Shown here one piece after another: positions 11,016-23,367 of a stretch of 64,000 nucleotides of DNA. This stretch comes from Voacanga thouarsii (Eukaryota; Streptophyta; Magnoliopsida; Gentianales; Apocynaceae). Position numbers and translations under genes: made by a program. The notes under the pieces are model-generated. The model did not search any database. It worked only from the letters and a program-made list of their open reading frames with translations, and was not told the origin of the DNA. Location: positions 62,001 to 126,000 of the forward strand of contig JANUWF010001188.1 in assembly GCA_026120185.1 (NCBI GenBank). Direction: 5' to 3'. How positions within the stretch are numbered: the first letter of the stretch is position 1; each line of letters begins with the position of its first letter.

Positions 11016-12740
11016 TGATAATGGTTAATTGTACATATATTTTGAGGATATTTGTGGTGTATTTATGTTGATTCTTAGCTCAAATGGCTTCTCATTCCCT
11101 TCAATTTGATATACTTTTGTGCAGGAGTAATGGTTGACTGATATGGTGAAAAGATGTAGAAAATCTATGAAGAAAGCCTAAAACAGAGATCAACTTGAGG
11201 AGCCATTGGAACAGAGCAACAAAATCCAAGTCTAGGCTTTAACAGAGAGCCCAAACCATGGTCTGCCTACAACTAAACAAGAAGAAGCCATGGACTACCT
11301 ATTTTCATCCATGGACCACCTAGAATAGAGAGGAAAGCTAGTGACCGGCTATTGAAAGCCAAGGACTAGCTATGAAAGCCATGGACCCACTATGGGAAAA
11401 TGGTGACCAACTTGGAGCAAAACAAAGACCAATGATTTTCCAGAAGCAAATCGGCGAGGGCTTGCAAAACTAAACTGAGGCCGACTCTTCTCTGTTTCAA
11501 AACCGATGGAATTTCAATGGATACTGAATTTCATTTGGAAACAAAGTGTAATTCTTTTAGAATTTTTTTGGAAGGTTGTGTATCTATAAATTGCGACTGA
11601 AAACCCTAGAAGAAAGAGATATGCATACGTAGAGAGAGATATGTATGCATGACATTAGAAAGTGATTTTCACATAAAAATTACTTCAAATCGTGAAGAAT
11701 TTCTTAGGAATCATGGAAAAGAAAAGATCATTGTTAAGAAGGTAGTTTGCCTAAAATTAGAGTATTTAACTTGTCTATGAATATTCTTCTAACTTTTTGC
11801 ATCGTTTTCTTTTAACAATGTTATCTTAATTGGTTTTATTGTATTTTTTTGAGAAATTAAACTTAAGATTTTGGCTTTGTGTTTATGCTATCTTTTGTGA
11901 TTAATTTTATGGCATATTTCAAGTATTTGGCTACTTGAGCATATTGTCTTATTGGATTGATAGTTTCTTTTCTAATTAACTCGAAAAAAGGTTAGGAGTG
12001 TAATACCAACTAATTAATTCAATATTAAGTATCTCTTAATTAACTCAAAAAATAGGTTAAGGGTAAAGAATTGGTAATCAAAGAGAAATTAATTTTACCT
12101 AGAGATAGGGTTGTTAATTTCTTCCATGTTAAAAGAAAGATATTATTATCAGTTAGAGATAGGGGCTTCGGTTTTTCTTCTTTGTTGGCTATTGGGTTAA
12201 TAATATTACCTAGTGATATGGCTATTGTTTTGTTAATATATTTTTGGGATAATGTGTTCAATGCATCTTTATGTCAAATTAATAAGGAAGATATATCAAT
12301 TAATTTTACCTTAGATAGGAAATTTTTAAGTCGAGAAAGAATGAGTTTCATAATTGTTATCTTTAGTGCTAGATTGTTGTTGAATTGATCATGAATTGTG
12401 CTTAATATCTTACCATATCTTAAGGACTTTCTATTAAAGATACATACTTTTATTCCTTCTCTTATTCTATGACTGTCTTATGAGAGGTTCTATATAGTTG
12501 AGTAATATATTTGTCTTGTATTAATTTCACCTTTATGAATTTATTTGGTTGAAAAATAGAATAACAGTTTTTAATTGTGCTTACTCCTAGAGGATGATAC
12601 TCATTAATACCCTATACTATGCTATACGATGAGTAAATTTACTTTATATGTGTGGTTTTAGAGTTGACTTTTTAATCAAAACTTAATTAAGAATGCACTC
12701 GAATAATGAATGATTTTTAAACCTAATTCCGAGCACATCA
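11016..12740 (+). repeat. 3' LTR of the non-autonomous Athila-like element
   Basis: 1725 bp, TGATAATGG to GCACATCA, co-linear with 5589-7320. It is followed by the TSD GTTGT at 12741-12745. Confidence 0.85.
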
Positions 12741-12921
12741 GTTGTGGTAGTGGCTGTGATTAATTCTAGGTTTGTGGGTTCAGATTTGAGGCACGAGGTG
12801 GTAGGGACAATGGCTTTGAATGTAGTTCTTCTTGTTTGATAGGTGGATTCAACTAGTTCAAGATTTTATCTAGATCTGCTAGTGTTATCTGTCTTTTTTT
12901 TAAGTATTCTAATGTGATAGT
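12741..12921. other. Host segment between Athila-like and Angela-like insertions
   Basis: 181 bp. The first five bases are the right TSD of the Athila-like element, and the last five (ATAGT) are the left TSD of the Angela-like element. On the minus strand it encodes the middle of the split host frame (charged, then Pro-rich residues). Confidence 0.7.
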
Positions 12922-13370
12922 TGTTAGTGTTATGCCTTAGAGGTAATCAATTGTACGTTGTATATGACACATTTTATTTTAATAAAAGGCATTATTTATC
13001 TTATAGTTTCTTTTGTTTACTTTTATGTAATATAACCGTTAGATAAAGTCCCTAGTACAATACTGTGTTAAGGAAATCATGATGGAGATCATAATATGAG
13101 TTCCTACTACACTGTATAGTGTTAGTACTTAAATAGTCCCTAATCGTAGTATGAATAAGACTGGATATCATTATTGCATTAAGACTAGCATGTATTAGAC
13201 TTCCTGATTTGATCAGGCAGTGATTCTCATATCCGTGAGTATTGAGATACTCAAAATTAACACATGGATGCTTGTTAATGGAACAAGTTAATTGGATAAC
13301 CTAACTATGAGATAATCACATGGATAACTATTTAGTGCCAGTGATATAATCTCAATATAGCAAATATGCA
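12922..13370 (+). repeat. Truncated 5' LTR of the Angela-like element
   Basis: 449 bp matching the first part of the 3' LTR at 21927-22376: CTAGAGGCAAT-type start, then ATTTTATTTTAATAAAAGGC, then TAGTGCCAGTGATATAAT. It stops at ATATGCA where the Tekay LTR begins. In the intact 3' LTR the same point reads GTGCATGTATCC, showing the uninterrupted sequence. Confidence 0.88.
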
Positions 13371-15678
13371 TGTAACACCTCACTACCTAGGCCCGCCAGG
13401 GCCGGGGATGTCGCCCCGTCCGAAGGACAAGGAGTCTTTATAATTAGGTCACACAAATAAAATAGTGGAATAGAAATAATATTTTAATTTAAAATTTATT
13501 ACAACCCAAGAATAAATCCAAGAATACCATAAACAAATTCATAATAAAATTTATCCACTCTCATCTCCCCAAAGCATTACACAAAATAAATGTATCAGAA
13601 AGTCTTCCAAGGCAAACAATATCTAGTTACTCATCCCCACAGCAGGATCGACCTGAAATCATAGTAAAAATGGTGGTGAGACAGAAATCTCAGTAAGTCT
13701 GTGTGTGCTTTGAGTGTCTAGTGAAAATAGTTCGTGAATACAAAGTATAAAACCTTTATAAGAGAACACTGACAAGCAATTAATATTAGTCAAAATCAAG
13801 AGTGGTGTTTTGATTTTTCCAACCATACATAATCAATAAAATCAAGCACTCAAAAGGTAGTCATGGGTTAACACACGTTGGGCCCCATAACCGGTCAGAA
13901 TGTTGACACTTTGTGCAGACTGACAAAAAGGTAGGTGATCGGCCTACCGGGCAAGATACTCCTCCTTTTCTATACCCAAACAACAACTGGGTGTCCATTC
14001 CGGTAAAACACAATCACTTGACTGAAAAATAAACTGCTAGCTCGGATCGGCACGACCTACTGGACTGACATCTTATCCGTGAATGACTCACCCCTCAGAG
14101 GTGGCCACCTACTGAGAGACTTACCCTAACCCTTCAAAGATTAGCCCTAGCAGTCCACTCTTATTGAGTACTCAATGATGTTTCCCACTTGGGAGAAAAT
14201 GAACAAAACACCGTTCCACATAAAAATGGCAATTAAGGGTTTCCAAAGTCTTTGTCAAAATCAGTTTTGGAAAGAGTTTTGAGTTTGAGTAAATCTGCTT
14301 ATTGATTTTCAAATAGTTTGTTTGTCTGACATAAGAAAGAAGTTAATCCTTAGTTGCCTTTGCAGAACTAAGTGTCCATGCACTCTACATTTGGCTTGTC
14401 ATAATAAATATTTTACATCAATCAGGTTTTATGTAGGAGCTTATCTGATTTTTGCTCACAATAAAAGGTCTCCAACAGCTGACCTAACCCCGCATGGGCA
14501 AATACAAATCACAATCAAACTCAAACCAAAATTCACATTCTCAATTTAAAACAACTCAACTCACTGCTACCATGATCCTAGTATCCCAAGCTTTAAGGCC
14601 AAATAATAAATAAATAGGTTTATAAGCTAAGCCAAATTTGATATTTAAAATAATTAATGTTTTGAGAAATAAGTACTAATAAGTTGAAGGTTTAAATTTT
14701 GCTAAGCTAAATTCAGAGTTTAATTGGTGAAGAGTCTTAGGTATTAGGTAAAATAATGATTTATTAATAATTAATTGTTTAAAAATAATTGCTAGCTAAA
14801 ATTAGCTGAAAATAAATTTTAATGGGTCTTAATTGGAAGATAATAAATAGACTTTAATAGGTTTTGATTAAAAGGTAATAATTAAAATTTTAATAATAAA
14901 TATTTTACTTATTATGATTATTTTCATAAAGGCTTTAGTTGATTTTATCATTTTATATAATATCTATATATTTTATTCCTTGAATAAAAGCTACCATTTA
15001 TTTGACTAAAATATCCTTTTAATAATTTAAATCTACTTCCTAGGGTTTTTCGAATTTTCTAGCAAAATCATATTATTAAATATTTTATTAATGAAATAAA
15101 AATTAGCTTAGGGACAACTAGATCATGATCATATTTCTATTGCTAACCACAATCAGGAACATATACAACCCTTCAATTCATCAAATCATCCAAATCATGC
15201 ATATAAGCATAGATCCAAATTTATCAAGACATGATCTAACCTCTACTAGCATAAATATAATTATGGCTTCAATAATCCAACATGAATATAAATCCTATTA
15301 ACCAAATGTGACATAATCTCTAGCATACTTGATCACAAATACTACCTATGACATGGAGACATGCATTAAACCCTAAAACACCATACAATCAACTAAGATA
15401 ATCCATTCATGCATAAATCCCATCTTCAACATATTTATACATATATTCATGCTTCACTCTCAACTCATCACAATAATATATACTCAACCCTATTCATGAT
15501 TCATCTTCTATCAACATCATCCTAGAGACATGAATCTAGAATTTAAAAGAATGGTTAAAAAGGCTTACTTGATTGATGAATACCTTGAAGGAGTTTCTAA
15601 TGGATCTCAACTCCTAGATGTCTAAATTCGTCCAAAGAAGATGAAGGAAGCATGGCCATGGTTGATGAAATCATTTGG

Positions 15679-15680
<2 letters not shown>

Positions 15681-15714
<34 letters not shown>

Positions 15715-15721
15715 AAGAAGA
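15681..15721. repeat. GA dinucleotide microsatellite in Tekay LTR
   Basis: A run of GA units, with corresponding CT or GA runs at about 26993-27011 and 59915-59930 in the sister LTRs. Copy number differs between copies. Confidence 0.85.
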
Positions 15722-17354
15722 AAGTCCATTAGCATGCTTAAACACATATATGTTCATTAGAGATTGAAGATTAGCGAAGATGAAGTTGATTGAATAAACC
15801 TACCTTGAATGTGTTCTTGAGCCTTCATAAAATTTCTGGTTTTTGATCTAAAAGTGCCAGTTGGATTTTGGAGTTTGATGTTAAAAATGGTATGGATGGA
15901 CTCACGGTAGTGTATAAATGAAATCTGGAATTTTTAGAAGAAGTTTGAAGTGATTTGGAGAGGTATTAGGTGAAAGGAAGGAGTAGGTGTTCTTGGTGTG
16001 CTATGTCTTCTTGAAGGTTGAAGAGCATTGAGAGCTTTTGGATTGGAGGCTGTCGAATTTCTGAAGGGATTAGGGTTGGACGACTGCTTGTAGGGTTTTG
16101 GTAGATGATTTTATGGTTTGGAAGGGAAAAGGAAAGGCTAGTTGTTGAAATCCTTAAAGAATATTTTTGGGAAGCAAATTTGGAAACTAAATATAACAAG
16201 AATATCTTTGATTATTGGAGAGCTTTTGGGAAGCTGCTATGGCTGACTGCTTGTGCAGTATTTCGGCTGGATGGGAGCTGGTTGAAGGAGGCTAAGGGTG
16301 GCCGAAAATAAGGAGTATAATGGTGGAGGAAAGGTCTGGTTGTTTGAGAGATATTCTATGGAAGGTTGCTAAATTATGGTGGCTGGAATTTTGGTAACTA
16401 ATCAAGCATGATTGCAGAGATTTGTTGGAGAGATTTTTAGGTAGCCATGTCTGAATTTCGAGCAGAAGCTTGGGGAGGACAATGGAGTTCTACTCATGGT
16501 TGTTTAAGGAGGGTTTGTGTAGAAGAAAGCTGAGGTTTCGGATAGGGATGAATTAGGAAACAAAGTTGGAAAGTTTTCCTGCATAAAATTTTCGCAAGAC
16601 TGGAATTTCTTGGCAGTTTTCGGCTGCCACTTTCCAGTCAGCTTGTAGAGAGTTTGAAGGGGATGTCAGGGGTCTTTCAAGGCTGGTTTCTAGCCTACTT
16701 TATGGAGGAAAAACATGGCTAAGATGCTGAACAAAAACTAAAAGAAAACAGCTTGGTTTCGGATCTCCAAAGCTGCGATTTTGCCCAGGGATTTTTCTAG
16801 TTTTGCACAGCCTTTGTGCAGTTCGAAAATGGCCAGAAAAATTCAAGTTTCAAGCTGATCAAAAGGCCATTTTCTGGCAGCATTTGGGAGGGAATAATGG
16901 CTAAGAATTTCGACACCTTGAAGGCACAAGAAGCTGGAAAAATTTCAATTCTATGCATGAAGGAAAATGAACCTAACTAGAGTGAAGTTTTAGAAAGTTT
17001 ACTAGAGAAATTAATTCACTTGAAATCATTCCCCCTCTTCTATGGTTTCGGTCCATAAGATATCTTTTACTAAGAAAATTTGAACCTCCAAAGCCACAAC
17101 ACATTGTTGGAATTTTTCTAGAATAAAATTGGCTTGAACAAATTGAACATCCTAATGGATTGAGAAATAGGAAAAATTAAGGATCAAGAGGAAATGAATT
17201 CCTCTTAGGAATTTTGTCTAGAGCAAAAGAGTAGGATTATGATACTCCTATCATGTCTCTCTTAGGACAACATCTCTACCCTACTCCAAAGCACATAAGG
17301 CCGAAAATAACACTTCCCAAGCAAAAATAAAATTTTAATCAAGCTAAAGCTCCT

Positions 17355-17421
17355 ATGATGGAATTTGAACCCAAGACCTCAAAAATTAATTCCATAGCTT
17401 TAACCATTAAACCACAACAAC
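17355..17421 (-). other. tRNA-like segment with pol III A and B boxes in Tekay LTR
   Basis: On the minus strand the segment reads GTTGTTGTGGTTTAATGG, then TTAAAGC, and about 30 bases later GGTCTTGGGTTCAAATTCC. These match pol III A-box and B-box consensus shapes (TGGYNNARNGG; GGTTCRANTCC with one extra base). Spacing is right for a tRNA, but I cannot fold a full cloverleaf: the anticodon arm is AT-rich and the acceptor stem is not convincing. The sister copy is at 25304-25371. Confidence 0.45.
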
Positions 17422-17668
17422 TCTTGTTCTTATTTTCTTTCTAAAAAATATTTTCCTATTCAACCCTCAAGCTATCACCCTTTTTCCACCTCAAGCAAAA
17501 ATTACAATTTTGCCCTTGTTACTCAATAATCATAATCAAGCCCTCTAGACTATAAAACACAAATTCAATGCACATAAAATCATATAAAAATATATTTAAA
17601 CATGCAATAAAGTATGATATGCATCCCAACCCCTTTACTCTAAGGTTGGTTTCGACTGGGGTTTCACA

Positions 17669-17690
17669 TCCTCCCCCCCTTAGAAGAATT
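17669..17690 (-). promoter_or_regulatory. Polypurine tract of the Tekay element
   Basis: The minus strand reads CTAAGGGGGGGAGGA directly before the LTR start TGTGAAACC, and follows TTTCGGGACGAAATTCTT, a block often seen before the 3' LTR of plant chromoviruses. Confidence 0.85.
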
Positions 17691-17713
17691 TCGTCCCGAA
17701 ATTCAAGCATACC

Positions 17714-18503
17714 TCTATTTCATCTCGGGATACTTCCGTTTAACCCACTCTTCTGATTCCCACATGGCATCTCGCGTTCCATGATGCTCCCACTAAACCT
17801 TGACCATCGGTATCTATTTGTTCCGGAGAGTCTTGACACTGCGGTCCAATATTCGTATAGGTTTCTCCACATAGCTCAGGTCTGGCTGCAACACTAACGG
17901 TTCATCTTTCAATACATGACCGAGATCAGCATTGTGCTTCTTCAATTGTGACACATGGAACACATCATGAATTCCCGTCAACCCATCTGGCAGGTCCAAT
18001 TGGTAAGCTACCAGTCCAATCCTTTCCTTAATCAGAAATGGTCCCAAATATCTCGGATTCAACTTTCTGCCCTTCGGATGCTTCAAAATTCCCCTATTCA
18101 GCGTCAATTTCAAAAATATGTTGTCCTCGACTTGAAATTCCAATTCTCTCCGCCGGTTGTCCACATAGCTCTTCTGCCGACTTTGTGCCACCTTTAACCT
18201 TTCCCTGATCAATTTCACGTTATCCAGAATTTCTTGGACACATACTTCTCCGATTTTGCTCACATGACCGTCTTCGGACCAACTCCAATACAACGGTACC
18301 TGACACTTGCGCCCATACAAAGCCTCATATAGTGCCATCCCAATTGAGGCTTGGTAGCTATTATTATATGACAGTTCGGCATACGGTATACACTCTATCC
18401 ACTTATCCCCGAAGTCCAGGACACAGGCTCTCAGCATATCTTCCAATATTTGAATAATCCTTTCTGACTGCCCATCGGTTTGCGGATGCGCCGTCGTACT
18501 GAA
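17714..18503 (-). pseudogene. Tekay-type pol fragment: integrase C-terminus and chromodomain
   Basis: At the right edge the frame reads the conserved His-Pro-Gln-Thr-Asp-Gly-Gln integrase motif. It continues through the Leu-Glu-Asp-Met-Leu-Arg-Ala segment, the GPY/F-like part (Leu-Gly-Pro-Phe) and the His-Asp-Val-Phe-His-Val-Ser motif. After Tyr-Val-Glu-Lys-Pro-Ile-Arg-Ile-Leu-Asp-Arg comes a chromodomain with a Trp-Glu-His-His and a later Trp-Glu-Ser-Glu. An in-frame stop falls inside the chromodomain at about 17813, and a second follows before the Trp-Glu-His-His. The true end would be at 17714-17716, a few bases from the polypurine tract. Everything upstream (gag, protease, RT, RNase H, integrase core) is deleted. 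The chromodomain and the very long LTR support the Tekay/Del lineage. Confidence 0.88.
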
Positions 18504-18505
18504 TT

Positions 18506-21500
18506 GAAAGATACAAGATCTCGAAGCAATTATTTTGTTGCAAAATGGCAGAGGGTTCTTCTATGGCCACTCATGGACTGAAGATGCTGGACTTGATAGA
18601 GAAGCTTAGATCACTCGGGTTCGCAATGGATCATAACTTGATTTAATTCTGCAATTTTTGCCTAATAGTTTCTCACAATTTGTGATTAACTATTAGATGA
18701 ATAAGATTAAGTCCACCATTCTTGAGTTGATCAATCTTCTCAAAACTGCGAAGTCCTCCATGAAGAAGGATTCCAAAACAGTTTTAATGGTTAAATCTTC
18801 TTCTTCTAAGAAAAAGTTCAAAAGAAAAGGAATTCTTAAATAAAGCCCAAAGATGGTGTGAGAAAGAAGGACACTGTCACCAAGGGCTTATGCCATCATT
18901 GTGGCAAAATGGGTAACTGGAGGCGCAACTGCAAAGCCTACTTGGAGACTGTTAAGGATAAGAAGTAGAAAGAAAAGCTTGCAAGCACTTTTACTTCTAC
19001 TCTGGGTATGTTTATGATTGAAATAAATACTGCCTTTAAAAATGAGATATGGGTATTAGATACCAGATATGGATCTCATTTGTGCAATAACTTGTAGGGA
19101 CTAAAGAACAGTAGAAGGCTAGAGAAAGGCAACGTAGACCTACGTACTGCAAATGGGGCAAAGGTTGCTGCATTTGCTATGGGGACATACGAGCTGAACA
19201 TGCCTTCAAGATTAGTTTTAGAATTACAAAATTGTTATTATGTACAAGTTTTAATGAAAAATATTATCTCAATTACAAGTTTAGACTTAAATGGATTTTA
19301 TTTGATATTTAAGAATAAATGTTACTCCTTTTCATTAAATGATATTCATTATGGTTCAGCAACTCTGGTTAATGGTTTATATGTTCTAGACTTGGATAAT
19401 CCAATTCTCAATATAAATAATAAGAAACCTAAAATAGATAACTCTAACACCTCTTACTTATGGCATTGTCGTTTGGGCCATGTAAATGAAAATCGTGTTT
19501 CCAAGTTACATAAGCTTGGTGATTTAGGGTCATTTGATTATGAATCATATGGTACATGCGAGTCTCGTTTACTAGATAAAATGGCTAAAACTCCTTTTTC
19601 AGGAAAAGGAGAACGAGCCAAGGAGTTATTAGAACTCATACATTCTGATGTATATGGTCCAATGTCAATACAAGCAAGAGGAGGTTATAACTATTTCATA
19701 ACTTTTATTGATGATTTCTTACGATACGGGTATTTGTATTTAATGAAATATAAATCTGAGACATTTGATAAGTTCAAAGACTTCAAGAATAAAATAGAAA
19801 AATAGCTTAGCAAAAATATTAAAACTCTAAGATCTGATCGAGGAGGAGTATACTTGAGCTAAGAGTTTCTGAGTTATCTTAGAGATAATGGGATATTATC
19901 TCAATGGACTCCACCACATACACCTCAACATAACAGTGTATCGGAGAGAAGGAATCGAACCCTTCTAGATATGGTACGAACCATGATGGCTTCTGCAGAC
20001 CTACCAAAATCGTTTTAGGGGTATGCACTAGAGACTTCTGTTTATATACTAAATAGAGTTTCAACAAAAACTGTTGATTCTACCCCATTTGAGATGTTCT
20101 TTGGTAAGAGACCAAAGTTATCTTACTTGCGAGTATGGGGCTGTCCTGCCTTTGTCAAAAAACCACAGTCAGACAAACTTGATAGTAAGTCAGACAAGTA
20201 TTTGTTTGTGGGATATCCGAAAGAATCTTTTGGATATTACTTCTACCTACCGTCTGAAAATAAAATGTTTATTTCGAAGCATACTATCTTCTTAGAGAAT
20301 GAGCACATGCTCAAAGGGAACAGTGGGAGTAAAATTGAACTTAGTGAAGTTCAAGAAGATCAAATAAATAAGGATCAACCGTCTGATCCTACATCTATTA
20401 AGAGAATAGATGAATCTTCTACTACACAAGAACCTCGTAGGTCTGGTACGATACGTGTGGCACTTGAGAGATATGAATTTCTCATTAGTGACCACAATGA
20501 CGTATTGCTCATAGATGAAGATGAGCCGACTACCTATACGGATGTTCTGAACAATTTAGAATCTGGCAAATGGCTTGAGGCCATGAAGTCAGAGATGGAT
20601 TCCATGTACGACAACCAAGAATGGACTTTGGTTGATCCACCCAAAGGAATTAAACCAATTGGGTGCAAATGGATTTTCAAGAAGAAAACGGACATGGATG
20701 GTAACATAGTTACCAATAAAGCACAATTAGTGGTGAAGGATTATCGTCAATAACATGGTATTAACTATAATGAAACCTTCTCGCCAGTAGCCATATTAAA
20801 ATCCATCAGGATACTCCTAGCCATTGCTACTCATTATGATTATGAGATTTGGCAAATGGATGTGAAAACAGCTTTTCTAAACGGAAATCTAACTGAGGAA
20901 GTGTATATGACACTACCTGAGGGTTTCACATCAAATGATGACACAAAGGCGTGTAAGCTACAAAGGTCCATTTATGGACTTAAGCAAGCTTCTAGGAGTT
21001 GGAACATCCGTTTTGATAAAATAATCAAAGAGTTTGGTTTCATTTAAAACATTGATAAGTCTTGTGTATACAAGAAGGTCAGTGGGAGCGTAATCGTTTT
21101 CTTATTGCTTTATGTAGATGACATATTGCTAATAGGAAACGATATACCTATCTTGCAAACAATTAAAGTTTGGTTATCCAAACAATTCTCCATGAAAGAC
21201 CTTGGAGAAGTAACTTATATTTTTAAAATAAAGATCTATAAAGATAGATCCAAAAGGTTGTTAGGTCTTTCGCAGTCTACATACATAGATAAAGTGCTAA
21301 AGAGGTTTAGCATGGATCAATTCAAAAAGGGATTCTTACCCAGGTCACATAGTGTAAACCTTTCAAAGTAGATGTCTCCCAAGACATAAGTTGAAAAGTA
21401 TCACATGAGTAAGATTCCATATGCTTCGGCAGTTGGATCTATCATGTACGCTATGATATGTACAAGACCCGATGTATCTTGTACTCTTAATTTGACAAGC

Positions 21501-21820
21501 AGATATCAATCTAACCCTGGTGAGGGTCATTGGGTGGCTGTAAATAACATCCTTAAGTATTTATGAAGGACTAAGGATGTGTTCTTAATATATGGAGAAG
21601 GAGATTTGAAAATAAACGGGTATACTAATGCTAATTTTCAATCTAACAAAGATGATTTCAAATCACAATCCGGTTACGTGTTTATGTTGTACGGAGGGGC
21701 AATAAGTTGGAAGAGTTCCAAATAAGAGCTATTACCAACTCTACGACAGAAGTTGAGTACATGGCCATTTCTGAAGCAACTAAGGAAATAAAGATAGAGT
21801 GAGTTCCTACGGATGAGAAC
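18506..21820 (+). pseudogene. Ty1/copia gag-pol polyprotein remnant (Angela-like)
   Basis: The remnant begins mid-gag (Arg-Tyr-Lys-Ile-Ser-Lys, then Met-Ala-Glu-Gly). The CCHC knuckle at 18890-18931 has Asn in place of His. The protease motif at 19059-19067 reads Asp-Thr-Arg instead of Asp-Thr-Gly. The integrase zinc domain (19460-19600) has lost one Cys (Cys-Glu-Ser-Arg), although the catalytic-region words His-Ser-Asp-Val, Arg-Ser-Asp-Arg-Gly and Ser-Glu-Arg-Arg-Asn remain. RT spans about 20530-21370, with Gln-Met-Asp-Val-Lys-Thr-Ala-Phe-Leu-Asn and Tyr-Val-Asp-Asp (about 21108-21119). RNase H follows (21415-21820). Stops occur in gag, after the integrase core (19803), within RT (20751, 21046) and several times in RNase H. 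Domain order PR-IN-RT-RH identifies Ty1/copia. It is clearly inactive. Confidence 0.9.
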
Positions 21821-21911
21821 CTAGCTGACCCGTTTATAAAAATACTATCCCCAAAAAACATGATAGTTATGTTAAGTCATTCGGTATTAGATACATGAAT
21901 GATTGGCTTTA

Positions 21912-21926
21912 GTACAAATGGGAGTT
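21912..21926 (+). promoter_or_regulatory. Polypurine tract of the Angela-like element
   Basis: ACAAATGGGAGTT lies directly before the 3' LTR. It corresponds to the CAAGTGGGAGAA tract of the second copia element (53246-53257, minus). Confidence 0.65.
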
Positions 21927-23309
21927 TATTAGTGTTACGCCCTAGAGGCAATTACTTGTACGTTATATATGACACATTTTATTTTAATAAAAGGCATTAT
22001 TTATCTTACAGTTTCTTTTGTTTACTTTTATATAATATAATTGTTAGATAAGGTCCCTAGTACAACACTGTGTTAAGAAAATTATGATAGAGATCATAAT
22101 ATGAGATTCCTACTACACTATATAGTGTTGGTACTCAAATAGTCCCTAGTCGTAGTATTAATGAGACTGGACATCATTAATGCGTTAAGACTAGCATATG
22201 TTAGACTTTCTAATTTGATTAGGTAGTGGTTCTCATATCCGTATGTATTGAGATACTCAAAGTTAATACATTGATGCTTGTTAATAGAACAAGTTCATTA
22301 GATAACCTAATTATGAGATAATCATATGGATAAGTATTTAGTGCCAGTGATATAATTTCAATATAGCAAACGTGCATGTATCCTTAGATTTGAGATCTCC
22401 AAGGTACTTTGTTTGTTGAGCTTTGTGCTTTGATTCCAATCTCTAGAGCCAGATCAAGAGCCGCCTATAGGATGGATATTAGGTACATTGTGAGGTAAAC
22501 GAAAGTAGTTGAGAAGGTCAATAAAGGATTCACCACTCCAAATAGTAGGGGCGAATATCTCAGGGCCACTTATAGGAATTACTAGTCGAGAAGTCCTTGG
22601 TTAAGGTGACGGTATATTGGAAATAGTTCCAATTGATATATATCTAGAGTAGTGGGTTCTTTGTACAAGTACTATTATATTCGGGTCAGAATTAATATAT
22701 ATTCTGGATGGAGTTGGCACTAATTTCGTACTCCAAATTGAATGAGATATTGTATGGTGAAAGGAGTTAATTGCACTGTAGTTTGTTATTGAAAGGTTCA
22801 TGTCAAGCCACTTGACTTCTTGAACTCTTGACTGGTCATGATGTGTTGCTAGATACCTCTCATGATCTGGAAATATGTGTTTATTAATTGATGAATTAAT
22901 AAATCAATCCTGATTAGAATCAATATGATTAATTCTAATTAATTATGGATTATTAATCTTAAAAACGTTTGGATTAATTCATGTTCGCTACCAATTGATT
23001 GGGAAACCTAATAGGTCACACACAATAGAGGATTAGATACTCAAAATGTTATTTGATAACATAGTGGGGTTAATTGCAAGAAAGAGAAGTTATTGTTGAC
23101 AAATTATAATTAGTTATAATTTATGGTCTAAATTGTAATTGTGAGAATTTGATGTTTCCAATTACAACTATGGAAGTCTAACCATTTTAGAATTCTCAGT
23201 TGGAGTATTTTTTTAGCAGATTTTGTGTAATATATGAGGAGATATGCACGAAATTCCTGGCTGTAGAACACGCGAAAACAATTCCAAACCCTAGGGCACA
23301 CACGTCCTT

Positions 23310-23367
<58 letters not shown>

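Larger units (their letters stand above)
5589..12740 (+). mobile_element. Complete non-autonomous Athila-like LTR retrotransposon
   Basis: A 7152-bp element bounded by 5-bp TSDs (GTTGT). It has two LTRs of about 1.73 kb, a tRNA-Asp-type primer binding site after the left LTR, and a G-rich polypurine tract before the right LTR. The internal part is only 3.7 kb and holds a broken gag-like/'putative plant transposon protein' frame. I see no reverse transcriptase, RNase H or integrase motif. Non-autonomous status is inferred from that absence. Athila affiliation rests on the PBS type and the TGAT...ATCA LTR ends. Confidence 0.85.
13371..17668 (-). repeat. Tekay family-A LTR, 4.3 kb
   Basis: On the minus strand it runs from TGTGAAACCCCAGTC to AGGTGTTACA, 4298 bp. 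Co-linear with the solo LTR 25057-29346 and the truncated copy 57562-61050. It contains a GA microsatellite (15681-15721), a GC-richer conserved block (13860-14110 with GGCCCCATAACCGGTCAGAA) and, near its 5' end, a tRNA-like segment. Confidence 0.9.
13371..18503 (-). mobile_element. Truncated Tekay/Del-type chromovirus (3' LTR plus integrase end)
   Basis: Minus-strand Ty3/gypsy fragment. From right to left it has the C-terminal integrase and chromodomain, a polypurine tract (complement of CCTCCCCCCCTTAG at 17670-17683) and a complete 3' LTR. The remaining internal region and the 5' LTR are gone. The right end at about 18503 is a deletion junction directly against copia gag. Confidence 0.88.
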
